A program made the translations under genes and the position numbers. Under the pieces are notes generated by a model that did not search any database, had not been told where the DNA came from, and worked only from the letters and a program-made list of their open reading frames with translations. Source: Verrucomicrobiales bacterium (lineage in GTDB: Bacteria > Verrucomicrobiota > Verrucomicrobiia > Verrucomicrobiales > DEV007). Taken from it: 64,000 nt of DNA. Location: contig JARGPH010000028.1 in NCBI GenBank assembly GCA_029213065.1, positions 1 to 64,000 on the forward strand, written 5' to 3'. Below, in pieces: positions 8,662 to 17,845 of this stretch (positions are counted from its first letter, which is position 1; each line of letters starts with the position of its first letter).

Positions 8662-10242
8662 ATGAATACTTTGATTCGCACCACTGCTCTGTTCCTCCTC
8701 GCCTTTGTCATTCCGCTCCACGCGGAGGACGTCGCGCCACCGGAGGGATTTCGCGCGCTCTTTAACGGGAAGGACCTCACTGGCTGGCATGGACTGAATC
8801 CCCATTCGGTCGCCAAGTTGGAAGGGGAAAAGAAGGAGGCGGCACTGGAAAAGATGAGGGCTGAATTTTCCGATCACTGGAGGGTCGAGAATGGCGAATT
8901 GGTCAACGATGGTCATGGTCCCTACGCCACCACCGACGAGGACCTCGGCGACATGGAGTTCACTCTCGAATACAAGACCGTCGCGAAGGCCGACAGCGGG
9001 ATCTATTTGCGCGGCACCCCACAGGTGCAGATTTGGGATAAGAATCAGGTTTTTGATCCGGCGAAGCCGACCCGCCGCCCTCACATGGGATCCGGCGGCC
9101 TTTTCAATAACACTCCCGACACTCTCGGTCGCGATCCGATCCGTGTCATGGACAAGCCATTCGGTCAGTGGAACAAAGTTCAGATTCGCCAGATTGGTGC
9201 TCGCACCTGGGTGACTTTAAACGGACGCGTTGTCGTTGAAGGCGCGGTGATGGAGAATTACTGGAACCGGGAGCTCCCTTTGCCTGCGACCGGGCCGGTC
9301 ATGTTGCAGACGCACGGGGGCGAAATTCGGTGGAGAAATATCTTCGTCCGCGAGATTGGAAAGGAAGAGGCGGCTAAGACGCTCGCGGGAAATCCAATGA
9401 TCCCAAATCCTACAGAGTTCGACGTTGCCTACGGCCCGCACCTCAAACAAAAGCTCCATTTCTGGAAAGCCGAATCCGATAAGCCGACCCCGCTACTCTT
9501 TTTCATTCACGGTGGTGGGTGGATGGGGGGCGGAAGAATGAGCGGGCTCAGCGGAATGCTCTCTCAGTTTCTCAAAGCGGGAATCTCGGTCGCGTCGGTT
9601 GAGTATCGTTTTATTCCCGAAGCGACCGCCGATGGTGAGGAGCCTCCTGTAAAAGGGCCTCTCAGCGATGCAGCGCGCGCGCTTCAGTTTGTCCGCAGCA
9701 AAGCAGGTGAATGGAACATCGATAAAGATCGCATCGGTGCCTCGGGTGGTTCAGCGGGTGCCTGTTCTTCGCTCTGGATTGCCTTTCACCCCGATATGGC
9801 GGACCCGAAAAGCGATGATCCCGTCGCCCGTGAGTCGACGCGTCTAATCTGTGCTGCTGTCTCCGGCGCGCAAACAACGCTTGATCCGAAACAAATGCGC
9901 GACTGGACCCCGAACAGCCGCTACGGCGGGCATGCCTTTGGGTTTGGCAGCTTTGACGATTTCCATGCGAAGCGCGAAACGATTCTCCCGTGGACCGCAG
10001 AATACTCGCCCTACGCGCTCGTGAGCAAAGATGATCCTCCCATTTATATGTCATACTCCACGCCTCCGGCACTGGGCGAAGATCAGAAAGATCCCACTCA
10101 CACCTCAAACTTCGGGGTGAAATTGAAGGAGCACTGCGAGGCGAACGGCGTTTCCTGTGAGTTGTATTATCCCGGAGTGGAGGATGCAAAGCACACCACG
10201 GTTCAGTCGTATCTGATTGAGACGCTCAAAGGGGACGAGTGA
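8662..10242 (+). CDS. secreted DUF1080 domain fused to alpha/beta-hydrolase
   Basis: This 526-residue exported protein (signal peptide about 1-21) has two parts. Residues about 27-233 form a DUF1080 / 3-keto-disaccharide hydrolase-like jelly roll (FRALFNGKDLTGWHG start; GIYLRGTPQVQIWD; EIRWRNIFVREI end). Residues about 255-526 form an esterase with HGGGW at 283-287 and the nucleophile elbow GGSAG with Ser364. DUF1080 domains are common in PVC bacteria and act on glycans or glycosides. The fused esterase suggests one enzyme that handles an esterified carbohydrate outside the cytoplasm. It is transcribed divergently from the MFS-esterase operon, from a shared 170-bp intergenic region. Confidence 0.9.
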   Translation: MNTLIRTTALFLLAFVIPLHAEDVAPPEGFRALFNGKDLTGWHGLNPHSVAKLEGEKKEAALEKMRAEFSDHWRVENGELVNDGHGPYATTDEDLGDMEFTLEYKTVAKADSGIYLRGTPQVQIWDKNQVFDPAKPTRRPHMGSGGLFNNTPDTLGRDPIRVMDKPFGQWNKVQIRQIGARTWVTLNGRVVVEGAVMENYWNRELPLPATGPVMLQTHGGEIRWRNIFVREIGKEEAAKTLAGNPMIPNPTEFDVAYGPHLKQKLHFWKAESDKPTPLLFFIHGGGWMGGGRMSGLSGMLSQFLKAGISVASVEYRFIPEATADGEEPPVKGPLSDAARALQFVRSKAGEWNIDKDRIGASGGSAGACSSLWIAFHPDMADPKSDDPVARESTRLICAAVSGAQTTLDPKQMRDWTPNSRYGGHAFGFGSFDDFHAKRETILPWTAEYSPYALVSKDDPPIYMSYSTPPALGEDQKDPTHTSNFGVKLKEHCEANGVSCELYYPGVEDAKHTTVQSYLIETLKGDE

Positions 10243-10504
10243 TCACTGAGGACTTCTCTTGAGCCGGGAAACTCGGAAAGACACGATATCTTTTCGAGGG
10301 ACGAAGCAGGAGGGATCTGATTGATTTCAACTTGAGAAGACGTCGTGAACCGGTTCCCTCTGATAAGTCTGGTTAGAGCTCGGCATCACAGAATAACCTT
10401 CTTGAAATCGGGCATGGCGGACTTTTTCAAACATGAATGCCTCTTGTGGTATTGTTTTGTGAGGTGATACTAATAAACTTTGTTTTGCAAAAGTAATTCC
10501 GGTC

Positions 10505-11014
10505 ATGAAACGATCACCAAGACGCACTTTGCTTCGGTTCGCTTTCCTACAATTGTTCTGCTTCGAATCATTGGATTGTAGGGGGCAACAACTCGATCCT
10601 ATTACGGCTCATGCTGACGATTCGGCAAACTGGCCTGCAGCATTCCATCGATTCACGCCCGATGGATATCTCACACTGATATTTAGTCCCCGTGAGAAAA
10701 ATACGTGCAAGCTCACTGTATTTCCCGGCAGTGTTGAGCTTTGCGTTTCTTACCGCAGATCGGATTCGGGGAATTACCACTTTAAGATCTTGGCTGACGC
10801 AAACAAAGATAAGGGATTACGACGTATCGTCGAAACCTTGATCTCAAAACAGATCGAATTTGTAATCAGAGCCACCGAAAAACCGGGAAGCGATTTTAAG
10901 CAAATTGTATCAATTTCTGACGATGAGTGGATCCGTATGCTCACTAAAACCGCAGAGCAGAGCAAGGCGAGTTACTCAAGTCCTGACCGGTTCGAGTCAA
11001 AATTACTTTTTTAG
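10505..11014 (+). CDS. hypothetical small secreted protein
   Basis: The 169-residue product has a basic N terminus and a short hydrophobic stretch (about 10-20) that could be a signal peptide ending near CRGQQ. The rest is mixed alpha/beta with no family I recognise. The flanks (10243-10504 and 11015-11130) hold no gene, and the surrounding DNA is less GC-rich than its neighbours. Together with the toxin-antitoxin pair downstream, this hints at acquired DNA. The start Met at 10505 is the first in frame. Confidence 0.5.
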   Translation: MKRSPRRTLLRFAFLQLFCFESLDCRGQQLDPITAHADDSANWPAAFHRFTPDGYLTLIFSPREKNTCKLTVFPGSVELCVSYRRSDSGNYHFKILADANKDKGLRRIVETLISKQIEFVIRATEKPGSDFKQIVSISDDEWIRMLTKTAEQSKASYSSPDRFESKLLF

Positions 11015-11130
11015 TTTGTCAGATTATCTCACAACTAACCTGCGCTCTCCGTCGGGGCTGAGTGTTCTTGAACGTTGTGCCGGAAAACTCCGATCTTGAA
11101 GCGGATTTGAGAAGCGTGTAGCTTTCCTGC

Positions 11131-11331
11131 ATGGAGACGGTAAAAGCCATCGAAAACGCGGTCGAGCAATTGGGGCGAGATGAACTCGCTTCCTTCCGCG
11201 AATGGTTTTCGGCTTACGAGGCTGCCCAATGGGATGCCCAGATTGAGCAGGATATCGTGGCTGGGAAGTTAGATGACCTGGCCGACGCTGCGATTGAAGA
11301 GTTCAAGGCGGGTAAGACCAAGGTGCTCTAA
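11131..11331 (+). CDS. antitoxin of a RelE/ParE-type toxin-antitoxin pair
   Basis: The 66-residue acidic protein matches a common small antitoxin type. It has an N-terminal helix (IENAVEQLGRDELASFREWF), the signature W(D)xQIExDIxAGKLDxLADxAIEEFKAGK, and ends just before the toxin gene. The toxin start lies 5 bases after its stop, the usual tight arrangement. It presumably binds and neutralises the downstream toxin and may repress the operon, although no obvious DNA-binding domain is visible. Confidence 0.8.
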   Translation: METVKAIENAVEQLGRDELASFREWFSAYEAAQWDAQIEQDIVAGKLDDLADAAIEEFKAGKTKVL

Positions 11332-11336
11332 CCCGT

Positions 11337-11591
11337 ATGGTTCATCATACGGCTCAGAGTTTCTGGAAGGCATACAACAAATTGCCTGCGGATGTCCGGC
11401 GCATTGCTGACAAGAATTTTGATCTTTTGAAAGCAGACCCTTTTCATCCATCGCTGCACTTTAAGAAGGTGGGGCGGTATTGGTCGGTTAGGGCAGGTAT
11501 TCAATATCGGGCACTCGGAACTCAATATGGTGATGCCATGATTTGGTTCTGGATTGGAGACCACACGACATACGACCGTCTCATCTCGTGA
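11337..11591 (+). CDS. RelE/ParE-superfamily toxin
   Basis: The 84-residue protein has the compact RelE/ParE fold pattern: two N-terminal helices (WKAYNKLPADVRRIADKNFDLL), the HPSLHFKKVG strand, and a C-terminal WFWIGDHTTYDRLI strand typical of the family. Most such toxins are ribosome-dependent mRNA endonucleases, and a few act on gyrase. The sequence does not decide which. It is co-transcribed with the antitoxin 5 bases upstream. Confidence 0.82.
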   Translation: MVHHTAQSFWKAYNKLPADVRRIADKNFDLLKADPFHPSLHFKKVGRYWSVRAGIQYRALGTQYGDAMIWFWIGDHTTYDRLIS

Positions 11592-11684
11592 CGAACGGTG
11601 GACTGCTGCCATCCCCTTCTGAAAAGATTGATCTTTTTTGATTCAGAATTCAGACTCGAAACTGAATCTCCACTCCAGTTCGCA

Positions 11685-12056
11685 ATGCCAGACACACCTG
11701 AAGCCCTTCTCAAAGAATACGAGCTGCGGCTCTCCGCTCAAGTATTTGAGGACGTCAGGCCCTTGATTCACGAGGACGCGGTTTTCTGGTTCAACGATGG
11801 TTCCTACCTCGGGCTTGATGCGATCGAGGGGGCTTTTACGGCGACTTTTGAGTTGATCAAAGAGGAGAAATACTGGCTCACGAATATTGATTGGATTTCG
11901 AAGTCAGACGACACAGCCTGTTGCCATTACCAGTTCAACTGGGAGGGAGTCATTGATGGGCGAGCCAGTGCCGGAGGAGGGCGCGGCACTTCGGTTTTAC
12001 GCAAGACGGACGGTTCCTGGCAAATTGTGCACGAGCACTTGAGTCGGAATCCTTGA
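11685..12056 (+). CDS. NTF2/SnoaL-like protein
   Basis: From the Met at 11685 the product is 123 residues and shows the cone-shaped NTF2-like fold pattern. It has an N-terminal helix (PEALLKEYELRLSAQ), an early FEDVRPLIHEDAVFWFNDGSYLG hairpin, and a C-terminal strand pair ending in GSWQIVHEHLS. Homologues are ketosteroid-isomerase or DUF4440-type proteins of mostly unknown role. The upstream extension of the frame to 11598 looks non-coding. Its stop is 8 bases from the stop of the convergent M81 gene. Confidence 0.78.
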   Translation: MPDTPEALLKEYELRLSAQVFEDVRPLIHEDAVFWFNDGSYLGLDAIEGAFTATFELIKEEKYWLTNIDWISKSDDTACCHYQFNWEGVIDGRASAGGGRGTSVLRKTDGSWQIVHEHLSRNP

Positions 12057-12064
12057 GCGCGCTG

Positions 12065-13528
12065 CTACTTCTCAAACGGGAACATTGGTCGCCGGCGATT
12101 CTTGAAATCGAGTTGGCGCATGTCGGCGCAGGTCACGCCGGGGGTGTTGACGTGGATGAAATGGTCGGCGATCTCCGCGTAGGCGGCGATGGGGGCGATG
12201 ACGCCTTTGGCGACGATGGCGCGGTAGTCAGTCGGCGCGATGCCGAAAGTCGTGATCTGAGCGAGGCTGAAGGGCGGGGTGCGTTGCGAGGTGAGCATGA
12301 TCGTGACGCCGTTCTCTGTTTCGATAATGGCGGTCCGACCCTGATCAAAATTCGTGATCCCTCCGTGGCGGGCCCGGCTTTCGCTGAAGCGACCGTCGTG
12401 GAGACTCTTTACTGTCGCGACGACATTCAAGGGCGCGCCATGAAGCGTGTCATTCTCTCCGCCGATGGAAAATTCAGCCGGCTCCCCGATGCCGCATTTC
12501 TCCGCCAGGGTAACGGATGCGGGATCGTCGATGATGACCAGTGAGCGAGTTCCCGTCCTTTCCAGCTCGTGAAGGATGAAAGTGCTGTCGCCGGGAGAAC
12601 CTCCTCCGATATTGTCTCCCATGTCGAGGAGCACATTGGTGCCTTCGTTGGAGCGGGCACGCGCGACGGCGGCGGTGACATCGGTAAACTCGGGATCGAA
12701 CTGTTCACGGCGTTCCCACATTCTACCGGCGATCTTATCTGCGACTTCGCTGGCCAGTGCAGAATTATTGTTTGTCACAACAATGACCGATGAACCCATT
12801 TCGTTAACATCGGCATAGGGGAACCCTAACATGATACTATGCGAGAGGACATCGGCCTCCGCGGCGAGCTCACCTGCCTCGGTGTAAAACTCGCTCATGG
12901 GAGCTTCACCGGTATTCTGTGATTGGATGTTGATTTGGAGAGGGGGAAATGCCGCTGCCTGGGTCGGGCGGATCTCGCCGCGGAGGGTTCGCTTCATGAG
13001 ATCAGCGGCGCGGAGTCCGGTGTCACGCTGGTCGAGGTGAGGGTTCGTGCTATAGGCGACGAGTGCGTCGGTAGCGGCGACCATCGCCGGCGAAAGGTTG
13101 CCGTGTGGATCGAGCGTCGCAATGATGGGCAGGTCAGGGCCGACTTGTTCACGGAGTTTCCCGAGCCACGAGCCGTCGGCGTCGGGATGATTTTCGGCGG
13201 CGGTGGCTCCGTGAGGTGCTGCGAGGATTCCGTCGAGAGATCCCGCTTCGCGCACGCCGTCGAGGAGGCGTCGCACGAGTTCATCGAAAGTCGAAGCTTC
13301 GATCGTGCCGTAAGGGAGTGCGCGAGCTGCGAAAATCGGAACCGCTTCAAAATCACTTTCACCTTCGAGTGCAGCAAAGAAGCCACCCACTTCGTGTTCG
13401 GCACCGACGAAGGCGTTGCGGATTGCTTCGCCGGTAAGGAGAAGTTCACGTTCGAAATGTTCGAGTCGTGTTTTGCCGGAAACAAAGGTATTGGATTCCT
13501 GAAGAAGGGCGACGATTCCGATGCGCAT
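12065..13528 (-). CDS. M81-family metallopeptidase, MlrC-like
   Basis: The 487-residue protein matches the M81 family (microcystinase C, MlrC). It has an N-terminal domain starting RIGIVALLQESNTF, the metal-site region TLDPHGN and STNPHLDQRDTG, and a C-terminal MlrC_C/DUF1485 domain with DMGDNIGGGSPGDST. The family hydrolyses peptides or small amides with a bound metal. Outside the microcystin pathway the substrates are largely unknown. It is the last gene of a four-gene operon, 33 bases after the threonine-synthase-like gene, so it probably acts on an intermediate of that pathway. Confidence 0.9.
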   Translation of the reverse strand: MRIGIVALLQESNTFVSGKTRLEHFERELLLTGEAIRNAFVGAEHEVGGFFAALEGESDFEAVPIFAARALPYGTIEASTFDELVRRLLDGVREAGSLDGILAAPHGATAAENHPDADGSWLGKLREQVGPDLPIIATLDPHGNLSPAMVAATDALVAYSTNPHLDQRDTGLRAADLMKRTLRGEIRPTQAAAFPPLQINIQSQNTGEAPMSEFYTEAGELAAEADVLSHSIMLGFPYADVNEMGSSVIVVTNNNSALASEVADKIAGRMWERREQFDPEFTDVTAAVARARSNEGTNVLLDMGDNIGGGSPGDSTFILHELERTGTRSLVIIDDPASVTLAEKCGIGEPAEFSIGGENDTLHGAPLNVVATVKSLHDGRFSESRARHGGITNFDQGRTAIIETENGVTIMLTSQRTPPFSLAQITTFGIAPTDYRAIVAKGVIAPIAAYAEIADHFIHVNTPGVTCADMRQLDFKNRRRPMFPFEK

Positions 13529-13561
13529 GGGAAATGGGTGTTTGAGAGGAAACGTTTTCGT

Positions 13562-14629
13562 TCAGGAGGATCGAACCATTGATTCAAAATCGGCGAAGTC
13601 ATCCACCAGTGGGCAGGTGCTGTCTGAGGTCATGCGGGCGACTGAGGCAGCGTCCTTGAATCCGCTCCCGGTGATGAGGCAAACGACGGCTTCGTCCCGA
13701 CGGACCTTCCCTTCGGCAAGGGCTTGTGCGAGGGCGGTGACGGAAACGGCTCCGGCGGGTTCGCTGAAAACGCCTTCGCTGCGGGCTAAGTGTGCCTGTG
13801 TTTCAAAGACTGCTTCGTCGCTGACGAGAAATCCCGTTCCGCCTGAGGCGCGACAGGCGGCGACGGCTTTGTTTCCATCGATCACGCTCGCGACTTGCAG
13901 GCCGCTCACGGTGGTGGTGCATTCGCAGGTGCGCGCCCGTTCGAGCCCTTCACGTAAGGGGCCGGCGATGGTGTCATTGCCTTCGGGTTGCACGCAATGA
14001 ACCGCAGTCCGCTTGCCGGAAAATCCCCGCGCGGTGGCGAGAACGAGGCCGCCTCCGCCCGCAGGAGCGAACACGTGATCGATTCCGGAGGGGAGTTGCT
14101 CGGTGAGTTCCCAGGCGATGCTTTGAACGCCAGCCATGCCCTTTGCAGAAAAGGCGAAGGCACTGATTTGCAATTCGGTATCGAGGCTTTCGGCGAGTCG
14201 ACGAAGTTGGTTCGCAACCTCCCGGGTCACTTCGGCATCAGCGCCAAATCCCCGGATCCGAATCAGCTCCGCTCCGTAGGCCTGCATCTGCTGAAGCTTC
14301 GCCTCCGGTGCCCCTTCGACAATCGCAAGAACACAACGCATCCCGGCGGCGGCTGCGTAACCGGCGAGAGCGGCCCCGGTGTTTCCGCTCGAGGTCCCGA
14401 GGCAGAGAACGCGATTTTTTGCGAGTAAATGCGAGACGGCACCGGCCGCGAATCGATCCTTGTAGGAACCGGTGGGGTTCACCGATTCGAGTTTGAAATA
14501 CAAATTTTCAAGGCCGAGTTCCGGCCCGATCACCCGGGAGCGAATAAGAGGGGTGTCGCCTTCGCCGAGAGAGAGCTGATGCTCCTTCGGCAAGTGGCTC
14601 AGTCGATTTGCAAAGCGCCAGATACTCAT
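13562..14629 (-). CDS. threonine-synthase-like fold-type II PLP enzyme
   Basis: From the Met at 14629 the product has 355 residues. The PLP lysine is Lys57 in NPTGSYKDR, a motif typical of threonine and cysteate synthases. A GTSSGNTGAALAGYAA segment and the phosphate-binding loop AGGGGL follow. It could be a lyase or synthase acting on a beta- or gamma-substituted amino acid. The usual threonine neighbours (hom, thrB) are absent, so a catabolic role within this operon is more likely than threonine synthesis. The start overlaps the stop of the upstream gene by 4 bases (ATGA), which supports the chosen start. Confidence 0.85.
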   Translation of the reverse strand: MSIWRFANRLSHLPKEHQLSLGEGDTPLIRSRVIGPELGLENLYFKLESVNPTGSYKDRFAAGAVSHLLAKNRVLCLGTSSGNTGAALAGYAAAAGMRCVLAIVEGAPEAKLQQMQAYGAELIRIRGFGADAEVTREVANQLRRLAESLDTELQISAFAFSAKGMAGVQSIAWELTEQLPSGIDHVFAPAGGGGLVLATARGFSGKRTAVHCVQPEGNDTIAGPLREGLERARTCECTTTVSGLQVASVIDGNKAVAACRASGGTGFLVSDEAVFETQAHLARSEGVFSEPAGAVSVTALAQALAEGKVRRDEAVVCLITGSGFKDAASVARMTSDSTCPLVDDFADFESMVRSS

Positions 14630-15576
14630 GAAAAAAGCGGGTTGTTCTTGAACGCCGCCGCAGGAGCATTTTCGAGAATCACGGCAAGAGGTTCGTCGGT
14701 TTGAACCGAACAACAGGTCCGCATGACAATGACGCGTCCGCTTTCATTCGCGAGGATGTCCAGAGTTCTGCCTCCGTCGGAGGGTATTACCCGTCCGAGT
14801 AATGATCCGGACTCAATCGCTTCGCCAAGGGTGACCGTTGATTCGAAGTAACCTGCAATCGGAGAGGGATGACAGATTTGCATGTGTCCCGACTGATCCC
14901 GTGGATCTTCGATGCAATGGTCTTCGCTCAGCAGATCCGGTTTTGGGTGACCTGTCAGGATTCCGAATTCTGTCATCACTCTGAGACAGCCTTCGACGTA
15001 GTTTTTCACCCCTTCTCCCGAACACATTCCGCCTCCGAGATACTCTCCGTAAATGGCGGGAACCCCGGCCTCCCATGCGATGGATAGGGTCCGGCCTTTC
15101 AAGTTCGCGCTGGTTCCCCAGACGAGGGGAAGCCCAAAGGCTCTCGCCATGCGCCGCTGCGTTTCGAGAACGGTCTCGTTGGCAACGAGGCCGTAGCCGA
15201 TCAGCGGCCAGACTTGCATGGTCATTCCGCCGGTGTGGAGATCGATGAAAAAATCAGCCGACCGGATGCGCTTGGAGATGGCGTGGGCGATTTGTTCGGT
15301 GGGGCTGCCATTGGTGCTTCCCGGGCAGGTCCGGGCGAGGTCCTTGCCATCATCGCCGCAGCGGGCGGGGATCGCGAAAGCGGGCTCGTTGACGATGGGG
15401 ATCAGGGTGACCGATCCGTGAAGGTGCTCACGCTGCGAGACGAGCTGAGCCGCCAGTTCGCGAATCGCGGCGATCCCTTCGTATTCGTCACCGTGGACGC
15501 CGGCGACGATGAGCAGGTTGGGGCCATCGGAAGATCCGGAAATCTCGATGACCTGAAATGGTTCGTCGGCGATCAC
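14626..15576 (-). CDS. aspartoacylase/succinylglutamate desuccinylase-family zinc hydrolase
   Basis: The 316-residue protein has the M14-like zinc site of the AstE/AspA family: His28 and Glu31 in GVHGDEYEG, and His114 in FIDLHTGG. A C-terminal beta-barrel follows (SGSLLGRVIPSDGG). Members deacylate N-acylated amino acids, such as N-acetylaspartate, succinylglutamate or the N-acetyl-diaminobutyrate of ectoine breakdown. Both ends overlap neighbouring genes by 4 bases (15573-15576 and 14626-14629), so translation is coupled across the operon. The acyl substrate is unknown. Confidence 0.88.
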   Translation of the reverse strand: MIADEPFQVIEISGSSDGPNLLIVAGVHGDEYEGIAAIRELAAQLVSQREHLHGSVTLIPIVNEPAFAIPARCGDDGKDLARTCPGSTNGSPTEQIAHAISKRIRSADFFIDLHTGGMTMQVWPLIGYGLVANETVLETQRRMARAFGLPLVWGTSANLKGRTLSIAWEAGVPAIYGEYLGGGMCSGEGVKNYVEGCLRVMTEFGILTGHPKPDLLSEDHCIEDPRDQSGHMQICHPSPIAGYFESTVTLGEAIESGSLLGRVIPSDGGRTLDILANESGRVIVMRTCCSVQTDEPLAVILENAPAAAFKNNPLFS

Positions 15577-16256
15577 AGGACACCGTACTTTTGATAAACT
15601 TCGGTGGCGGTCATGCCTTCTCGAATTGCATCTCGAGTGACGCTTTCCGCGTGAACTTTTTCCCAGGCCTTGCCGATGATCTCCCGCTCGACCTCGCTTG
15701 GGACGACGACGAGTCCGTCCTCATCGGCGATGACGAGATCACCCGGGTTGAAGGTCAGACCGGCTATAGTGACAGGAACGTCAATTGCAGTGACGCGTTG
15801 CCGGTTGAGGCTGTCATAAGGGCAGGCGCTACTCGCGAAGACAGGGAACTTCATCTCCCGCATTTGCTCGATGTCCCGCACTGCGCCATGAACAATCGCG
15901 CCGACACATCCCCGGTTCCGGGCTGCAGTGGAGAGTAGCTCGCCCCAGATTCCGGAGCGGGTTGACCCTTCCGCCGCTGCGATGATGACATCCTCAGGAT
16001 GGCAGCCGTCGACGGCCTTGAGCTCGAGCTCGTAGGGATTCGGATCTTCAAAATCAATGTCTTCCCATAGAGTGGTGCGGCATCTTCCTGCGAGCCGGGT
16101 CGTCCCTGTCATGGGGAGGAGCAGATTGGGCAGGCTCTGTTCAGGGTACCCTGAAGAGTCGAGCGCATCCGAAATGACGGCGGTGAACAAGTGCTCACGG
16201 ACCATATCGAGTGTGATCGTTTCAGGGGCAGTCGGGGAATTGGGATCGGTCTTCAC
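15573..16256 (-). CDS. RraA-family aldolase/decarboxylase-like protein
   Basis: The protein matches the RraA / 4-hydroxy-4-methyl-2-oxoglutarate aldolase family. The ISDALDS start of the fold, the GAIVHGAVRD active-site segment, and the GDLVIADEDGLVVVP strand pair are all visible. Catabolic members cleave 2-oxo acids, while RraA itself regulates RNase E. As the first gene of a catabolic operon an enzyme role is more likely. I use the GTG at 16256 (227 residues). The frame continues to a GTG at 16340, and a Met at 16205 is also possible, because none of these has a clear ribosome-binding site. Confidence 0.8.
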   Translation of the reverse strand: MKTDPNSPTAPETITLDMVREHLFTAVISDALDSSGYPEQSLPNLLLPMTGTTRLAGRCRTTLWEDIDFEDPNPYELELKAVDGCHPEDVIIAAAEGSTRSGIWGELLSTAARNRGCVGAIVHGAVRDIEQMREMKFPVFASSACPYDSLNRQRVTAIDVPVTIAGLTFNPGDLVIADEDGLVVVPSEVEREIIGKAWEKVHAESVTRDAIREGMTATEVYQKYGVL

Positions 16257-16409
16257 GGTGGCAGGAAATGAATGATGGTTAGAGTAGGAAAGAAAAACCG
16301 CAGTGAGCAAGAGGGAATCCTCCGTGTAGAAGTGAGGCACGATTTGCGGGATGTGGTCCCTGCTTGATTCGCTTCCGTCTCTCCGGTTTTTGCTCTATCT
16401 TCTTCCGGT

Positions 16410-17798
16410 ATGGAGATGAGTAAAACTCGTAAGGAACGGGATAGCATGGGCGAGATTGAAATCCCCGTGTCAGCTCTGTGGGGCGCGAGCACGCAGCGTG
16501 CCGTGGAGAATTTTCAGGTGTCGGGTCGTCCTGTCGATTTCAGTATTTGCCGCCATCTCGCCTTGATCAAGGGCTGTGCCGCCCGGGTCAATGCTGAAGT
16601 CGGCGACCTCTCCGAAGAACGGCGCGATCTCATCGTTCGCGCCTCGGAGGAGGCTTTTGAAGGTGAGCTCGATGAGCACTTTGTGGTCGATGTCTTTCAG
16701 ACGGGGTCAGGGACGAGCACGAACATGAATGTGAATGAGGTGATCGCGAACCGTTGCTCCCAACTCGCGGGGGAGCCACTGGGTTCGAAGGAGCCGGTTC
16801 ATCCCAATGATCATGTCAATCAGTCCCAGTCGTCGAACGACACTTTCCCGAGTGCGGTTCACCTTGCGGTCGCAGTGGCGTTCTCCGACGCGTTGATTCC
16901 TGCACTTGTGAACCTGGGTAGAGCGCTCAACGGAAAAGCGAAGGCTTTTGAATCTGTCTTCAAAATCGGAAGAACGCATCTTATGGACGCGACGCCGGTT
17001 CGGCTGGGGCAGGAGTTCGCAGGCTACGCTCGCCAGATTGAGCTTGGAGTGGAGAGGGCCTTTTCCGCGCGGAAAGCGATTGAAGAGCTTCCATTGGGAG
17101 GGACCGCGGTTGGAACCGGACTGAATTGTCCGCCGGCGTTTGCGGAAAAGGTGATTTCTCTTCTCGCCGGTAGAATTGGAATTCCGTTTCGGGAGGCCTC
17201 AGATCATTTCGAGGCGCAAGCGGCCCGTGATGGATTGGTCGAAGCCAGCGGTCAGCTCAAAACGATTGCGACAAGTCTCTTTAAAATTTCGAATGATCTG
17301 AGATGGCTTTCCTCCGGCCCGAGATGCGGTTTCTCCGAAATCCGTCTCCCCGCAACGCAGCCGGGGTCATCGATCATGCCCGGCAAGGTGAACCCCGTGA
17401 TGGCCGAGTCGATGATGCAGGTTTGTGCTCAAGTCATCGGAAATGACTCTGCGGTGACCTGGGGCGGAGCGAACGGGAATTTTGAGCTCAACACGATGAT
17501 GCCCTTGATCGGGCGCAATGTGATGGAGTCCGTTCAGCTTCTTGCAAGAGCCTCCGATGGACTCCGGACGAAATGTGTTGAGGGGATTGAAGCTGATGAA
17601 GAGCAGTGCGAGGCAACTCTTTCGAAGTCGCTCAGCTTGGTAACCGCTCTCGCCCCGATAGTGGGATACGACACGGCTTCCGCATTGGCGAAGCAGGCCT
17701 ACGCGGAAGGGAAGACGATCCGCGAGGTCTGCTCTGAGAAAGGAGTTCTCTCAGAGGAGGAACTCGACCGCGCTCTCGACCCCGAGTCGATGACCTGA
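16410..17798 (+). CDS. fumC: class II fumarate hydratase
   Basis: The 462-residue protein catalyses fumarate to malate in the TCA cycle. It carries the N-terminal KERDSMGEIEIP motif, the catalytic-base region GRTHLMDATPVRLGQEF (His190), and the flexible loop GSSIMPGKVNP with catalytic Ser321. TGSGTSTNMNVNEV matches the class II consensus. The length fits FumC. Aspartase and argininosuccinate lyase relatives are less likely because the THLMDA and SS-loop variants are those of fumarase. It is transcribed divergently from the RraA-like operon. Confidence 0.95.
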   Translation: MEMSKTRKERDSMGEIEIPVSALWGASTQRAVENFQVSGRPVDFSICRHLALIKGCAARVNAEVGDLSEERRDLIVRASEEAFEGELDEHFVVDVFQTGSGTSTNMNVNEVIANRCSQLAGEPLGSKEPVHPNDHVNQSQSSNDTFPSAVHLAVAVAFSDALIPALVNLGRALNGKAKAFESVFKIGRTHLMDATPVRLGQEFAGYARQIELGVERAFSARKAIEELPLGGTAVGTGLNCPPAFAEKVISLLAGRIGIPFREASDHFEAQAARDGLVEASGQLKTIATSLFKISNDLRWLSSGPRCGFSEIRLPATQPGSSIMPGKVNPVMAESMMQVCAQVIGNDSAVTWGGANGNFELNTMMPLIGRNVMESVQLLARASDGLRTKCVEGIEADEEQCEATLSKSLSLVTALAPIVGYDTASALAKQAYAEGKTIREVCSEKGVLSEEELDRALDPESMT

Positions 17799-17845
17799 CC
17801 GAATCACAATCAGGCCTGCGGCATCTGTCTCCACGGGCGGCAAAA

